A stretch of DNA of 64,000 bases. It comes from Thauera butanivorans NBRC 103042 (GTDB lineage Bacteria > Pseudomonadota > Gammaproteobacteria > Burkholderiales > Rhodocyclaceae). Each line of letters starts with the position of its first letter. The stretch's first letter is position 1. Made by a program: the position numbers and the translations under genes. The notes under the pieces were generated by a model. That model worked only from the letters and a program-made list of their open reading frames with translations. It ran no database searches and was not told where the DNA came from. This document shows, piece by piece, positions 8,267 through 17,247 of the stretch. The stretch spans positions 1-64,000 of the forward strand of contig NZ_BCUG01000029.1 in NCBI RefSeq assembly GCF_001591165.1, given 5' to 3'.

Positions 8267-8284
8267 CAAGCCTGCGCAGGCTTG
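8267..8284. repeat. perfect 18-bp palindrome between phaR and rimO
   Basis: CAAGCCTGCGCAGGCTTG has no spacer and starts 3 bp after the phaR stop. There is no T-run, so it may be an operator or an mRNA 3'-end hairpin rather than a classic terminator. Confidence 0.6.
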
Positions 8285-8326
8285 CCGTCCCGGGCAGCCG
8301 CGCCGACCCCGACAGGCCAATCAAGC

Positions 8327-9658
8327 ATGACCATTTTCAAGACCCCGGACCTGCCGCGTGTCGGCTTCGTATCCCTCGGCTGCCCGAAGGCGACCGTCGA
8401 TTCCGAGCACATCCTGACCCGGCTGCGGGCCGAAGGCTACGCGATCACCGGCACTTATGACGACGCCGATCTCGTCGTCGTCAATACCTGTGGCTTCATC
8501 GACGCTGCGGTCGAGGAATCGCTCGACGCCATCGGCGAAGCCCTGAACGAGAACGGCAAGGTCATCGTCACCGGCTGTCTGGGGGCGAAGGACGATGTGG
8601 TGCTGGCCGCCCATCCCCAGGTGCTGGCGGTGACCGGCCCGCATGCAACCGAAGAGGTCATGCACGCGGTACACAAGCACCTGCCCAAGCCGCACGACCC
8701 CTTCACCGATCTGGTGCCGCCGCAAGGCATCCGCCTGACGCCGCAGCACTACGCCTACCTGAAGATTTCCGAAGGCTGCAACCACCGCTGCACCTTCTGC
8801 ATCATCCCGTCGATGCGCGGCGATCTCGTCAGCCGCCCGATCCATGAAGTGATGCGCGAGGCCGAAGCGCTCGCCGCTGCCGGCGTCAAGGAGATCCTGG
8901 TGATCTCGCAGGACACCTCGGCCTACGGCGTCGACGTCAAGTATCGCACCGGCTTCTGGGGCGGCAAGCCGCTCAAGACCAGGCTCTACGATCTCGCCAG
9001 GGCACTGGGCGAGCTCGGCATCTGGATCCGCATGCACTACGTGTACCCCTACCCGAGCGTCGACGAGCTGATTCCGCTGATGGCCGAAGGCAGGATCCTG
9101 CCTTACCTCGACGTGCCCTTCCAGCACGCCAGCCCGCGCATCCTGAAGGCGATGAAGCGCCCGGCCAATGCCGAGAACGTGCTCGAGCGCGTGCGCAAAT
9201 GGCGCAGCATCTGCCCGGAGCTGACGATCCGCTCGACCTTCATCACCGGCTTCCCGGGCGAGACCGAGGAAGACTTCGAGATGCTGCTGAACTTCCTCGA
9301 GGAAGCACAGCTCGATCGCGTCGGTGCCTTCGCCTATTCCCCGGTGGAAGGGGCGGCAGCCAATGAACTGGAAGGCGCGGTGCCGGACGAGGTGCGCGAG
9401 GAGCGTCGGGCGCGCCTGATGGACTTCCAGGAGGACATCTCCACCCAGCGCCTCGAAGCGCGGATCGGCCGCGAGATGACGGTGCTGGTCGACGACATTG
9501 ACGAGGAAGGTGCGCTGGCCAGGTCGCCCGGGGATGCGCCCGAGATCGACGGCCTGGTGATCATCCCGGATGCCGAAGGCCTCGCGACGGGCGACTTCGT
9601 CCGCGTGCGGATCACCGATTGCGATGTCCACGATCTCTACGCTGAGCGGCTCGACTGA
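8327..9658 (+). CDS. rimO: ribosomal protein uS12 methylthiotransferase RimO
   Basis: Radical-SAM enzyme that adds a methylthio group to an Asp of ribosomal protein S12. The 443-residue protein has the three MTTase domains: N-terminal UPF0004 ([15 protein letters not shown], with Cys ligands for the auxiliary cluster), radical SAM with CNHRCTFC, and a C-terminal TRAM domain. The ATG at 8327 is used; an ORF start at 8282 would add an unconserved 15-residue leader. It stands alone after phaR. Confidence 0.95.
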   Translation: MTIFKTPDLPRVGFVSLGCPKATVDSEHILTRLRAEGYAITGTYDDADLVVVNTCGFIDAAVEESLDAIGEALNENGKVIVTGCLGAKDDVVLAAHPQVLAVTGPHATEEVMHAVHKHLPKPHDPFTDLVPPQGIRLTPQHYAYLKISEGCNHRCTFCIIPSMRGDLVSRPIHEVMREAEALAAAGVKEILVISQDTSAYGVDVKYRTGFWGGKPLKTRLYDLARALGELGIWIRMHYVYPYPSVDELIPLMAEGRILPYLDVPFQHASPRILKAMKRPANAENVLERVRKWRSICPELTIRSTFITGFPGETEEDFEMLLNFLEEAQLDRVGAFAYSPVEGAAANELEGAVPDEVREERRARLMDFQEDISTQRLEARIGREMTVLVDDIDEEGALARSPGDAPEIDGLVIIPDAEGLATGDFVRVRITDCDVHDLYAERLD

Positions 9659-9687
9659 TGTTGCGGCCGGCGTCAGGATGATCCGCC

Positions 9688-10650
9688 ATGGATGAGCCTG
9701 ATCCGCGGGCGCCGGCCAAGCCGCGCGTCAAGCCGCTCCACCGGCACGAGCCGGTCATCGGCCTTGCGCTGGGCAGCGGCGCGGCGCGCGGATGGGCGCA
9801 TCTCGGCGTGCTGCGGGCGCTGGCGGAGGAGGGCGTCCAGCCCCGGATCATCTGCGGTTGCTCGATCGGCGCCTTCGTCGGCGCTGCCGCAGCGTCGGGC
9901 GATCTCGACAAGCTCACCCAATGGGCGGAAACGCTCAAGTGGCAGGACGTGGTCTCCCTGCTCGACGTGTCGCTGCGCGGCGGGCTGATCAAGGGCGACA
10001 AGCTCATCGGTTTCTTCGAGCGCAACTTCGTCGACCGTGATTTTTCCGATCTGGAAACCCGCTTCGCCTGCGTCGCCACCGAGCTGACGAGCGGGCGCGA
10101 AATCTGGCTGCAGGAAGGCAGCGTTTCCGCGGCAGTACGCGCCTCGATCGCCTTGCCGGGATTGATGACACCGGTGATGCACGAAGGGCGCATGCTGGTC
10201 GATGGCGGCCTGGTCAATCCCGTGCCGGTGTCGCTGTGCCGGGCGATGGGGGCAGACATCGTGATCGCCGTCGATCTCGGCTCGGACATGGTGGGCCGTG
10301 CTTTCCAGCGTGCCGCGATCGAGCCGGCACCGTCGGAAGAAACCGAAGCGGGCTGGAGCGAACGCCTGCTGTCGCGATTCGGCTTCGGCAATGGCAATGG
10401 TAACGGCAGCGGCGAGGAAGCGGCGCCGTCGCTGATATCGGTCATCAGTTCGAGCATCAACATCATGCAGGTGCGGATTGCGCGCAGCCGCCTGGCGGGG
10501 GAACCGGCGGACGTCATGATCTCGCCGCGCGTCGGCCAGCTCGGGCTGATGGACTACCACCGTGCAGCGGAAGCGCTGGCCGAAGGCGAAGCGGCAGTGA
10601 TGCGCATGCGGCCCCTGCTGCGCTACGTATTGGGCCGCGACGCCGATTGA
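9688..10650 (+). CDS. patatin-like phospholipase / serine esterase (RssA type)
   Basis: Cytosolic patatin-family hydrolase of 320 residues with a Ser-Asp dyad: oxyanion loop LGSGAARGWAHLGVLRAL, nucleophile elbow GCSIG and the dyad Asp in VDGGLVNPVP. It belongs to the bacterial NTE/RssA-like group; the lipid substrate is unknown. A Gly/Asn linker (GNGNGNGSG, about residue 231) separates the core from the C-terminal part. No signal peptide is visible. It lies 29 bp after rimO and 56 bp before the FAD oxidase, so co-transcription is possible. Confidence 0.85.
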   Translation: MDEPDPRAPAKPRVKPLHRHEPVIGLALGSGAARGWAHLGVLRALAEEGVQPRIICGCSIGAFVGAAAASGDLDKLTQWAETLKWQDVVSLLDVSLRGGLIKGDKLIGFFERNFVDRDFSDLETRFACVATELTSGREIWLQEGSVSAAVRASIALPGLMTPVMHEGRMLVDGGLVNPVPVSLCRAMGADIVIAVDLGSDMVGRAFQRAAIEPAPSEETEAGWSERLLSRFGFGNGNGNGSGEEAAPSLISVISSSINIMQVRIARSRLAGEPADVMISPRVGQLGLMDYHRAAEALAEGEAAVMRMRPLLRYVLGRDAD

Positions 10651-10706
10651 ACACCGCCGGATGACGGCAGCCTCGTCCGCGCGGAACGCTGAGCAGGAGT
10701 TTGGGC

Positions 10707-12131
10707 ATGGATGAGTTCATTCAGGAACTGCAGCGGATCGTCGGCGACCGCCATGTGCTCACCGATGCCGAAGACACCGCTGCCTGCCTCGTCGACTGGC
10801 GTGGCCGCTACAAGGGTGCGGCACGTGCCGTGGTGCTGCCGGCGACGACGCAGGAGCTTGCCGCGGTGGTACGCCTGTGCGCCGCGGCGTGCGTGCCGAT
10901 GGTTCCGCAGGGCGGCAATACCGGCTTGTGCGGCGGCGCGACGCCATTGAACGACGGGCGTGCGGTGGTGCTGAGCCTGAGGCGGCTCGATCGCATCCGC
11001 GCCATCGATGCCGACAACGATACCGTCACTGTGGAGGCGGGCTGCACCCTGATGAGCGTGCAGCAGGCTGCCGCCGCAGCGGATCGGCTGTTCCCGCTGT
11101 CGCTCGCGTCCGAGGGAAGCTGCACGATCGGAGGCAATCTGTCGACCAACGCCGGCGGCGTGCAGGTCCTGCGCTACGGCAACATGCGTGAACTCGTGCT
11201 CGGGCTCGAGGTCGTGCTGCCCGATGGTCGCATCTGGGATGGTCTGCGTGGCTTGCGCAAGGACAACACCGGCTACGATCTGAAGCAGCTCTTCGTCGGT
11301 GCGGAAGGGACGCTGGGCCTGATCACTGCCGCGGTGTTGAAGCTCTTTCCGGCGATACGCAGCCGCTCGACGGCCTGGATCGTGGCGCCGGACCCGCAGG
11401 CGGCGGTCGGCCTGCTCGGCTTGATGCGTGATGCCTGCGGCGACCGGGTGACGGCTTTCGAACTGGTCGGCCGCAGCGCGCTCGAACTGGTGCTGGCGCA
11501 TATCCCGGGCACGCGGGCGCCGCTGCCGTCCGAAGTGGAGTGGAGCGTGCTGCTCGAACTGTCGGACAGTGCCGATGTGCCCCTCGATGAGCTGCTCGCC
11601 CGGGCGCTTGCGCTGGCCGTCGAACGGGGGTTGGCGATCGATGGCGTGATCGCGGGCAGCCTCGCGCAGGCACATGCCTTGTGGGCCTTGCGCGAGAACA
11701 TCTCTGAGGCCCAGCGGATCGAAGGCTTCAGCATCAAGCACGATGTCTCCGTGCCGGTGAGCCGCATCCCGGCGTTCCTCGAACGCGCCCGCATCGCCCT
11801 GCAGGCCGTCTGGCCCGATGTGCGCATCGTCGCTTTCGGCCATATCGGCGACGGCAACCTGCACTACAATCTGTCGCAACCCCAGGCGGTCGACAATCAG
11901 GAGTTCATGTCCCGGACGTCCGAAGCGAACCGGATCGTGCACGATCTCGTCGCCGAACTCGGCGGCTCCATTTCGGCGGAACACGGACTGGGGCAGCTCA
12001 AGCGCGAGCTGCTGCCGCGCTACAAGGCGCCGGTGGAGATCGACATGATGAGGGCGGTCAAGCAGGCTTTCGACCCGGGTGGCTTGATGAATCCGGGAAA
12101 GGTGCTGCCACCTGAAGAAAAGAAGGCTTGA
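10707..12131 (+). CDS. FAD-linked D-2-hydroxyacid dehydrogenase (GlcD/D2HGDH family)
   Basis: FAD-binding oxidoreductase of 474 residues that oxidises a D-2-hydroxy acid. The PCMH-type FAD domain shows PQGGNTGLCGGATPL and GTLGLITAAVLKLFP; the C-terminal FAD-oxidase domain carries FGHIGDGNLHYN, whose His residues bind metal in this family. D-2-hydroxyglutarate (the by-product of serine synthesis by SerA) and D-lactate are the leading substrate candidates, but sequence does not separate them. No GlcE or GlcF partner is nearby. The ATG at 10707 follows CAGGAG. Confidence 0.85.
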   Translation: MDEFIQELQRIVGDRHVLTDAEDTAACLVDWRGRYKGAARAVVLPATTQELAAVVRLCAAACVPMVPQGGNTGLCGGATPLNDGRAVVLSLRRLDRIRAIDADNDTVTVEAGCTLMSVQQAAAAADRLFPLSLASEGSCTIGGNLSTNAGGVQVLRYGNMRELVLGLEVVLPDGRIWDGLRGLRKDNTGYDLKQLFVGAEGTLGLITAAVLKLFPAIRSRSTAWIVAPDPQAAVGLLGLMRDACGDRVTAFELVGRSALELVLAHIPGTRAPLPSEVEWSVLLELSDSADVPLDELLARALALAVERGLAIDGVIAGSLAQAHALWALRENISEAQRIEGFSIKHDVSVPVSRIPAFLERARIALQAVWPDVRIVAFGHIGDGNLHYNLSQPQAVDNQEFMSRTSEANRIVHDLVAELGGSISAEHGLGQLKRELLPRYKAPVEIDMMRAVKQAFDPGGLMNPGKVLPPEEKKA

Positions 12132-12145
12132 AGCTGAAATTGGTG

Positions 12146-12174
12146 TTTACAGACCGAAATCTGCATCCTATAAT
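12146..12174 (+). promoter_or_regulatory. promoter of first tRNA triplet
   Basis: TTTACA (12146-12151), 17 bp, then TATAAT (12169-12174); the transcript would begin a few bases before tRNA-Ala. Confidence 0.8.
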
Positions 12175-12191
12175 TCGCGCTCTTCGGTGAC

Positions 12192-12267
<76 letters not shown>

Positions 12268-12297
12268 AACGAAGTAGAGTGGTTTTGCAGCACCGCA

Positions 12298-12373
12298 GTC
12301 CCCATCGTCTAGAGGCCTAGGACACCGCCCTTTCACGGCGATAACCGGGGTTCGAATCCCCGTGGGGACGCCA
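12298..12373 (+). tRNA. tRNA-Glu(TTC), copy 1
   Basis: A 76-nt tRNA with acceptor GTCCCCA/TGGGGAC, anticodon loop CTTTCAC (TTC), T-arm CGGGG/CCCCG and an encoded CCA. The anticodon stem CCGCC/GGCGA has a C-A mismatch at its outermost pair, present in both copies. Confidence 0.97.
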
Positions 12374-12440
12374 TACAAGGCGTTCCAGCCCGAGTGGCTG
12401 GAAGGCAGGGCCGGCAGGAATGCCGGTTGCAGGTCAGTGC

Positions 12441-12517
12441 GGAGTGGTAGTTCAGTCGGTTAGAATACCGGCCTGTCACGCCGGGGGTCGCGGGTTCGAG
12501 TCCCGTCCACTCCGCCA
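12441..12517 (+). tRNA. tRNA-Asp(GTC), copy 1
   Basis: A 77-nt tRNA with acceptor GGAGTGG/CCACTCC, anticodon stem CGGCC/GCCGG-type with loop CTGTCAC (GTC), T-loop TTCGAGT and an encoded CCA. Confidence 0.97.
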
Positions 12518-12564
12518 GTTTCATTCGGGCCATGCTCGAGCAAGGTTTTCAAAGGCCGAAAATC

Positions 12565-12593
12565 TTGCGAAGAGCGCCAGTGGTTGCTATAAT
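12565..12593 (+). promoter_or_regulatory. promoter of second tRNA triplet
   Basis: TTGCGA (12565-12570), 17 bp, then TATAAT (12588-12593), 14 bp before tRNA-Ala copy 2. Its sequence is unrelated to the first promoter region apart from the hexamers. Confidence 0.8.
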
Positions 12594-12607
12594 CGCCGGC
12601 TCGTTGT

Positions 12608-12683
<76 letters not shown>

Positions 12684-12713
12684 AACGAAGTAGAGTAGTT
12701 TTGCAGCACCGCA

Positions 12714-12789
12714 GTCCCCATCGTCTAGAGGCCTAGGACACCGCCCTTTCACGGCGATAACCGGGGTTCGAATCCCCGTGGGGACGCCA
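12714..12789 (+). tRNA. tRNA-Glu(TTC), copy 2
   Basis: Identical to the tRNA-Glu at 12298-12373, including the C-A mismatch at the outer anticodon-stem pair. Confidence 0.97.
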
Positions 12790-12856
12790 TACAAGGCGTT
12801 CCAGCCCGAGTGGCTGGAAGGCAGGGCCGGCAGGAATGCCGGTTGCAGGTCAGTGC

Positions 12857-12933
12857 GGAGTGGTAGTTCAGTCGGTTAGAATACCGGCCTGTCACGCCGG
12901 GGGTCGCGGGTTCGAGTCCCGTCCACTCCGCCA
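12857..12933 (+). tRNA. tRNA-Asp(GTC), copy 2
   Basis: Identical to the tRNA-Asp at 12441-12517, anticodon GTC, CCA encoded. Confidence 0.97.
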
Positions 12934-12945
12934 TATCATGTCGTC

Positions 12946-12980
12946 AAAAAAGGGCTGCACACGCTGTGCAGCCCTTTTTT
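12946..12980 (+). terminator. terminator of the tRNA array
   Basis: GGGCTGCAC (12952-12960) pairs perfectly with GTGCAGCCC (12966-12974) around loop ACGCT, flanked by an A-run before and six T's after. The A/T flanks would let it also work leftward against the GGDEF-EAL gene. Confidence 0.93.
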
Positions 12981-13103
12981 GTGCCCATTGCACGCCGTTC
13001 CGGCGCAACGAAGCCCGTAAAGAAGAAGGCGCAGCTCCGCAGTGCTTTCGCGATCGGCCGGACCTGGTGTCCTGGTGACGTCTTCGCCTCGCACGCCTGG
13101 CCG

Positions 13104-16043
13104 TCATGCCCGGCAGACGGGAAGCTGAACCCCGTTGCGCAGCATGGTTTCGAATTCGCCCGCAGGCACCGGCTTGCTGATGTAATAGCCCTGAATCTCG
13201 TCGCACCGCTGCTCGCACAGCAGCCGGCAGTGTTCCGCAGTCTCGACACCCTCCGCGATCACCTTGAACCGGAGATTGTGGGCAAGCACTATCACGGCTC
13301 GCACGATGGCGGCGTCGCCCGGCTCGGTGAGCATGTTGCGTACGAAGGACTGATCGATCTTCAGCGTATCCACCGGAAAGTGCTTCAGATAGCTGAGGCT
13401 GGAATAGCCGGTGCCGAAGTCGTCGATGGACAGCTTCACGCCGGCATTCTTCAATCGACCGAAGGTTGCGGTCACCTTGTCGACGTCCTGGGCGATCAGG
13501 CTTTCGGTCAACTCCAGTTCGAGCAAGTCCGGTGCAAGTCCGGTCTCGTCGAGAATCCCGAGCGCCCATTCGGCCACGTCATGCCGCAGAATCTGGCGCG
13601 CGGAGATGTTCACTGCCATCGTGGCGGCCGGCAGGCCTGCGGCGGACCATGCCTTTGCCTGCAGACAGGCCGTTCGCAGTACCCAGTCGCTGATCGGCAT
13701 GATCAGGCCCGAATCCTCGGCGACCGGAATGAAGCGGCTGGGCGGCACCATGCCGAGCTCGGGATGCTGCCAGCGCAGCAGCGCCTCGCAGCCGATGATC
13801 GTGCCGCTTGCCAGGCTCACCTTCGGCTGATACACGAGCTGCAGCTGGCCGGCGGCCACGGCGCCGTGCAGGCAGGTTTCGAGCTTGACGCGCTGCTGCG
13901 TTTCCTCCTTCATCTCGTGCGTGAATTCCTGGTACATGTTGCGCCCCAGGCTTTTCGCGCGGTACATGGCGATGTCGGAACTGCTGATCAGCGCTTCGGC
14001 CGTCGTGCCGTCGTGCGGAAACATGCTCATGCCGACGCTGCCGGAAAGGTGGATCTCGCGGCCCTGCACGACGAGCGGTTGCCGCAGCGTCTCGGTGATG
14101 GCTCGCGCCACGGCGTCGGCGTCGGCAGGCGTGTGCAGGCCGGTCAGCAGGATCAGGAATTCGTCGCCGCCGTGGCGGGCGACGGTATCGCCGTCGCGCA
14201 CCAGCGCCACGAGTTGCTGTCCGGCCGCCTTGAGCACGGCGTCGCCGAAGGGATGGCCGTAGGCGTCGTTGACGACCTTGAAGCGGTCGAGATCCAGGAA
14301 CAGCAGCGCGAGCAGACGGCCCGTGCGGCCGGCGTGCGCGATGGCCTGCTCCAGGCGCTCCTGAAGCAGGTTGCGGTTAGGCAGGCCGGTGAGTTCATCA
14401 TGCGTGGCCAGATGGCGCAGGTGCTGCTCGGCCATCTTGCGTGCCGAGATATCGTTGATGATCAGCGTACGTATGGCCTGCCCATCCTGATGCAGCGCGA
14501 TGATGCGCAACTCCGCATCGAATGCGCCCCGGGCGCCGAGAAAGCGGAACATGCCGGTGTCCATGGTGGCCAGAATCGCCGCCCAATCGGCGGGGCCGCC
14601 AGGAAAGGACACCACTTCCTGGATGGAGCGCCCGAGTACCTGCCTCCGTGCCGCACCAAACAGGGTTTCGGCTGCAGCGTTCCATTCGATGATGGTGAGG
14701 CTGTCATCGAGACTGAAGATCGCCGTGTCCGTGGAATCGAATATCGCGCCTTTCAACGCCAGCGAGGCCATCTGCTGCTCCTGAGCCTGCAGTAGCTTGG
14801 CGGTGTTTGCTGCGAGCTTGCCTTCCCGATCCCTGATGGCCGCGGCCATGCGGCTGAGCGCTTCTTCCAGCAACTGCGTTTCCCGGAACCCCCCGGCGGC
14901 CGGGGTGATGATCGGTACGGTTTCCGCATCGGTGCGGCCGATGGCCGCCACGCTGCGTTCCAATGCGGTCAATGGTTGCCCGAAGCGGCGTGCCAGGCGA
15001 ACCGAGATCAGCACGAGGCCCAGCCCCATCGCCAGCCCCATGCCGCCCACCTGATACAACTGGCGGCGCAGCGGGGCTTCGATCAGAGAGGCTTCGCGCG
15101 ACGCAATCACCATCCAGGATGAGCCGCCCTTGAGTTCGAAGCGGCGCGCGGCGGCCCAGCGGCGCTCCTCGCCCGACTGGATTTTCCCCGTGAAGGAATG
15201 GGCGGCGGATGCAATCAGCGGCGCCAGTTCTTCCGGTACCGGCAACGGTACGCGGCCGACCTGCGGGCCGCCCAGCAGACGCGGCGCATCCCCCAGTTCG
15301 ACGATCTGGAGGCGGACATCGTAATCCTTGGCGATACCCGCCAGGAAGCGATTCAGCGCGGGGATGTCGAAGTCCGCGTCCAGCACGCCGAGCAGCCTGC
15401 CGTCGTGGTCCCGAAGCGCTTTCACATAGCTGAAACCCCAGAGGGGGGTGGTGCCTGCTTCCTCGAAATGGAGGATCCATCTGTACGACGCAATCCATCT
15501 GCCCTCGGCCGGGGCCGTCACCCCTGCGCGATAGAACGGGCGGGTTCGTGGGTCGTAACCGTCGCTGGAACGTTCCTCGTGCAGGGAGAATCCGTTCTCG
15601 GTCAGCATGAAATTGCGCGTGAACCTGTCGTCGGGGCGCGTGCCCGGAAAGAGCCAGAGCAGGATTTCGCCGGTGCTGGTGCGCTCGAGGGTGCCATATT
15701 CGCCGTCCGCGGGGAGGACGATGCCGAGGTAGCTCAATTCGGGCCGCTGCTCGAATGCGGACAAGGAGCTTTCCAGGGCCGGGCGCAGGCCGGCGCCAGT
15801 CGTTCCGGACATGTACAAGGCGCGCGCGGCCGAATCCACCGTCATTTCCGCCGCGGCGGCAAGGATCCGCAGGCGCTCGATCGCCCGGTCGAGCGATTCG
15901 TCGATCTTCTGCTGCGCCGATTCTTCGGTGCTGGCGGCGCCTTGCCAGACCAGGATGGCAAACAGGGCGCAGCCGAGTGCCAGGACCACGCCGACGATGT
16001 CGAGCAGCAGTGCTCTTGCGAAGGATCGGGTTTGTCTGGCCAT
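13104..16043 (-). CDS. membrane sensor diguanylate cyclase/phosphodiesterase (Cache-PAS-GGDEF-EAL)
   Basis: Bifunctional cyclic-di-GMP protein of 979 residues. It has an N-terminal membrane helix (about 10-34), a large periplasmic Cache-type sensor region (about 35-320), a second helix (about 330-350), a HAMP-like linker and coiled coil, a PAS domain (about 430-545), GGDEF (HGGDEF intact) and EAL (CEALLRW, plus DDFGTGYSS). Both catalytic signatures look complete, so synthesis and hydrolysis are both possible. The ATG at 16043 is used; a GTG sits one codon upstream. The ligand is unknown. It is transcribed toward the tRNA terminator and away from hbd. Confidence 0.92.
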   Translation of the reverse strand: MARQTRSFARALLLDIVGVVLALGCALFAILVWQGAASTEESAQQKIDESLDRAIERLRILAAAAEMTVDSAARALYMSGTTGAGLRPALESSLSAFEQRPELSYLGIVLPADGEYGTLERTSTGEILLWLFPGTRPDDRFTRNFMLTENGFSLHEERSSDGYDPRTRPFYRAGVTAPAEGRWIASYRWILHFEEAGTTPLWGFSYVKALRDHDGRLLGVLDADFDIPALNRFLAGIAKDYDVRLQIVELGDAPRLLGGPQVGRVPLPVPEELAPLIASAAHSFTGKIQSGEERRWAAARRFELKGGSSWMVIASREASLIEAPLRRQLYQVGGMGLAMGLGLVLISVRLARRFGQPLTALERSVAAIGRTDAETVPIITPAAGGFRETQLLEEALSRMAAAIRDREGKLAANTAKLLQAQEQQMASLALKGAIFDSTDTAIFSLDDSLTIIEWNAAAETLFGAARRQVLGRSIQEVVSFPGGPADWAAILATMDTGMFRFLGARGAFDAELRIIALHQDGQAIRTLIINDISARKMAEQHLRHLATHDELTGLPNRNLLQERLEQAIAHAGRTGRLLALLFLDLDRFKVVNDAYGHPFGDAVLKAAGQQLVALVRDGDTVARHGGDEFLILLTGLHTPADADAVARAITETLRQPLVVQGREIHLSGSVGMSMFPHDGTTAEALISSSDIAMYRAKSLGRNMYQEFTHEMKEETQQRVKLETCLHGAVAAGQLQLVYQPKVSLASGTIIGCEALLRWQHPELGMVPPSRFIPVAEDSGLIMPISDWVLRTACLQAKAWSAAGLPAATMAVNISARQILRHDVAEWALGILDETGLAPDLLELELTESLIAQDVDKVTATFGRLKNAGVKLSIDDFGTGYSSLSYLKHFPVDTLKIDQSFVRNMLTEPGDAAIVRAVIVLAHNLRFKVIAEGVETAEHCRLLCEQRCDEIQGYYISKPVPAGEFETMLRNGVQLPVCRA

Positions 16044-16298
16044 CACGAGGCTGGGGCGCGCATGTGCCTTGTGGAATGAAAATCCGTGGTACGGGTGGGA
16101 GGCGGCTGCACGCGCAGTGTAATGGACGTGGCGGAAATACGGTGTGCATGAGCGTATGCTGGAAAGAAATGCATTGCAGCAGAGCAGGCTGGTGCCGATG
16201 CGATTTATCCGCTAGAGTCGTGGTCCATACGCAGCGGTATGGATTCGTCCCCTGGCGGCGGCTGCATGAATCGAAATCCTGACTGGAGAATGAAGACG

Positions 16299-17153
16299 AT
16301 GAGTATCGGCAAGATCGGTGTGGTGGGTGCAGGGACGATGGGCAACGGCATTGCCCAGGCCTGCGCAGTCGCGGGCCTGGATGTGGTGATGATGGACATC
16401 GGCGAAGCGCAGGTGCAGCGTGGCCTGGCGACGATCGCCTCGAGCCTCGACCGCCTGATCAAGAAGGACAAGCTGAGCGCCGGGCAGAAGGATGCAGCGA
16501 TGGCGCGGATCGTGGCGGCGACGTCGATGCCGGCGCTCGGAGACTGCGATCTGGTCATCGAGGCGGCGACCGAGAACCTGCAGTTGAAGCTCGATATCTT
16601 TGCCAAGCTCGATGCGGCGATGCGGCCCGATGCCATCCTGGCGAGCAATACCTCGTCGATCTCGATCACCAAGCTCGCCGCGGCGACCGCGCGCCCCGGC
16701 CAGGTGGTCGGCATGCATTTCTTCAATCCGGTGCCGATGATGGCGCTGGTCGAACTGATCCGCGGCCTGCAGACCACGGACGAGACCTATGCGGCGGTCG
16801 AGGCGGTGTCGAAAGCCATCGGCAAAACGCCGGTACAGATCAAGAACAGCCCGGGTTTCGTCGTCAATCGCATGCTGTGCCCGATGATCAACGAGGCAAT
16901 CTTCGCGCTCGGCGAAGGCCTGGCGACGGCGGCCGAGATCGACGAAGCGATGAAGCTGGGCTGCAACCATCCGATCGGCCCGCTGGCGCTGTGCGACCTG
17001 ATCGGCCTGGACGTCGAGCTTGCCGTCATGCAAGTACTGTTCGAAGGCTTCAAGGATCCGAAGTACCGCCCGGCGCCGCTGCTGGTGGAGATGGTGGAAG
17101 CCGGCTACCTGGGCCGCAAGAGTGGCAAGGGTTTCTTCGATTACGGTAAGTGA
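16299..17153 (+). CDS. hbd: 3-hydroxybutyryl-CoA dehydrogenase
   Basis: NAD(P)-dependent interconversion of acetoacetyl-CoA and (S)-3-hydroxybutyryl-CoA. The 284-residue protein has the Rossmann motif [12 protein letters not shown] at the N-terminus, HFFNPVPMM with the catalytic His, and the C-terminal helical domain ([17 protein letters not shown], ending [13 protein letters not shown]). ATG 16299 is preferred over 16290 because TGGAGA at 16284-16289 spaces better. It stands alone between a divergent GGDEF-EAL gene and a shared terminator. PaaH of aromatic degradation is a close alternative name. Confidence 0.9.
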   Translation: MSIGKIGVVGAGTMGNGIAQACAVAGLDVVMMDIGEAQVQRGLATIASSLDRLIKKDKLSAGQKDAAMARIVAATSMPALGDCDLVIEAATENLQLKLDIFAKLDAAMRPDAILASNTSSISITKLAAATARPGQVVGMHFFNPVPMMALVELIRGLQTTDETYAAVEAVSKAIGKTPVQIKNSPGFVVNRMLCPMINEAIFALGEGLATAAEIDEAMKLGCNHPIGPLALCDLIGLDVELAVMQVLFEGFKDPKYRPAPLLVEMVEAGYLGRKSGKGFFDYGK

Positions 17154-17193
17154 TGCGTCCGGCCGGCCCCGCAGCGGACCGGCCGCAAGAAAG

Positions 17194-17219
17194 CGAACGC
17201 CACCCGAGGGTGGCGTTCG
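17194..17219. terminator. bidirectional terminator between hbd and rho
   Basis: CGAACGCCACCC (17194-17205) and GGGTGGCGTTCG (17208-17219) form a near-perfect stem with T-rich bases on both outer sides, between the convergent genes. Confidence 0.65.
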
Positions 17220-17247
17220 TCGTTTCTGCCGCATGTGTGCGCTTCGT

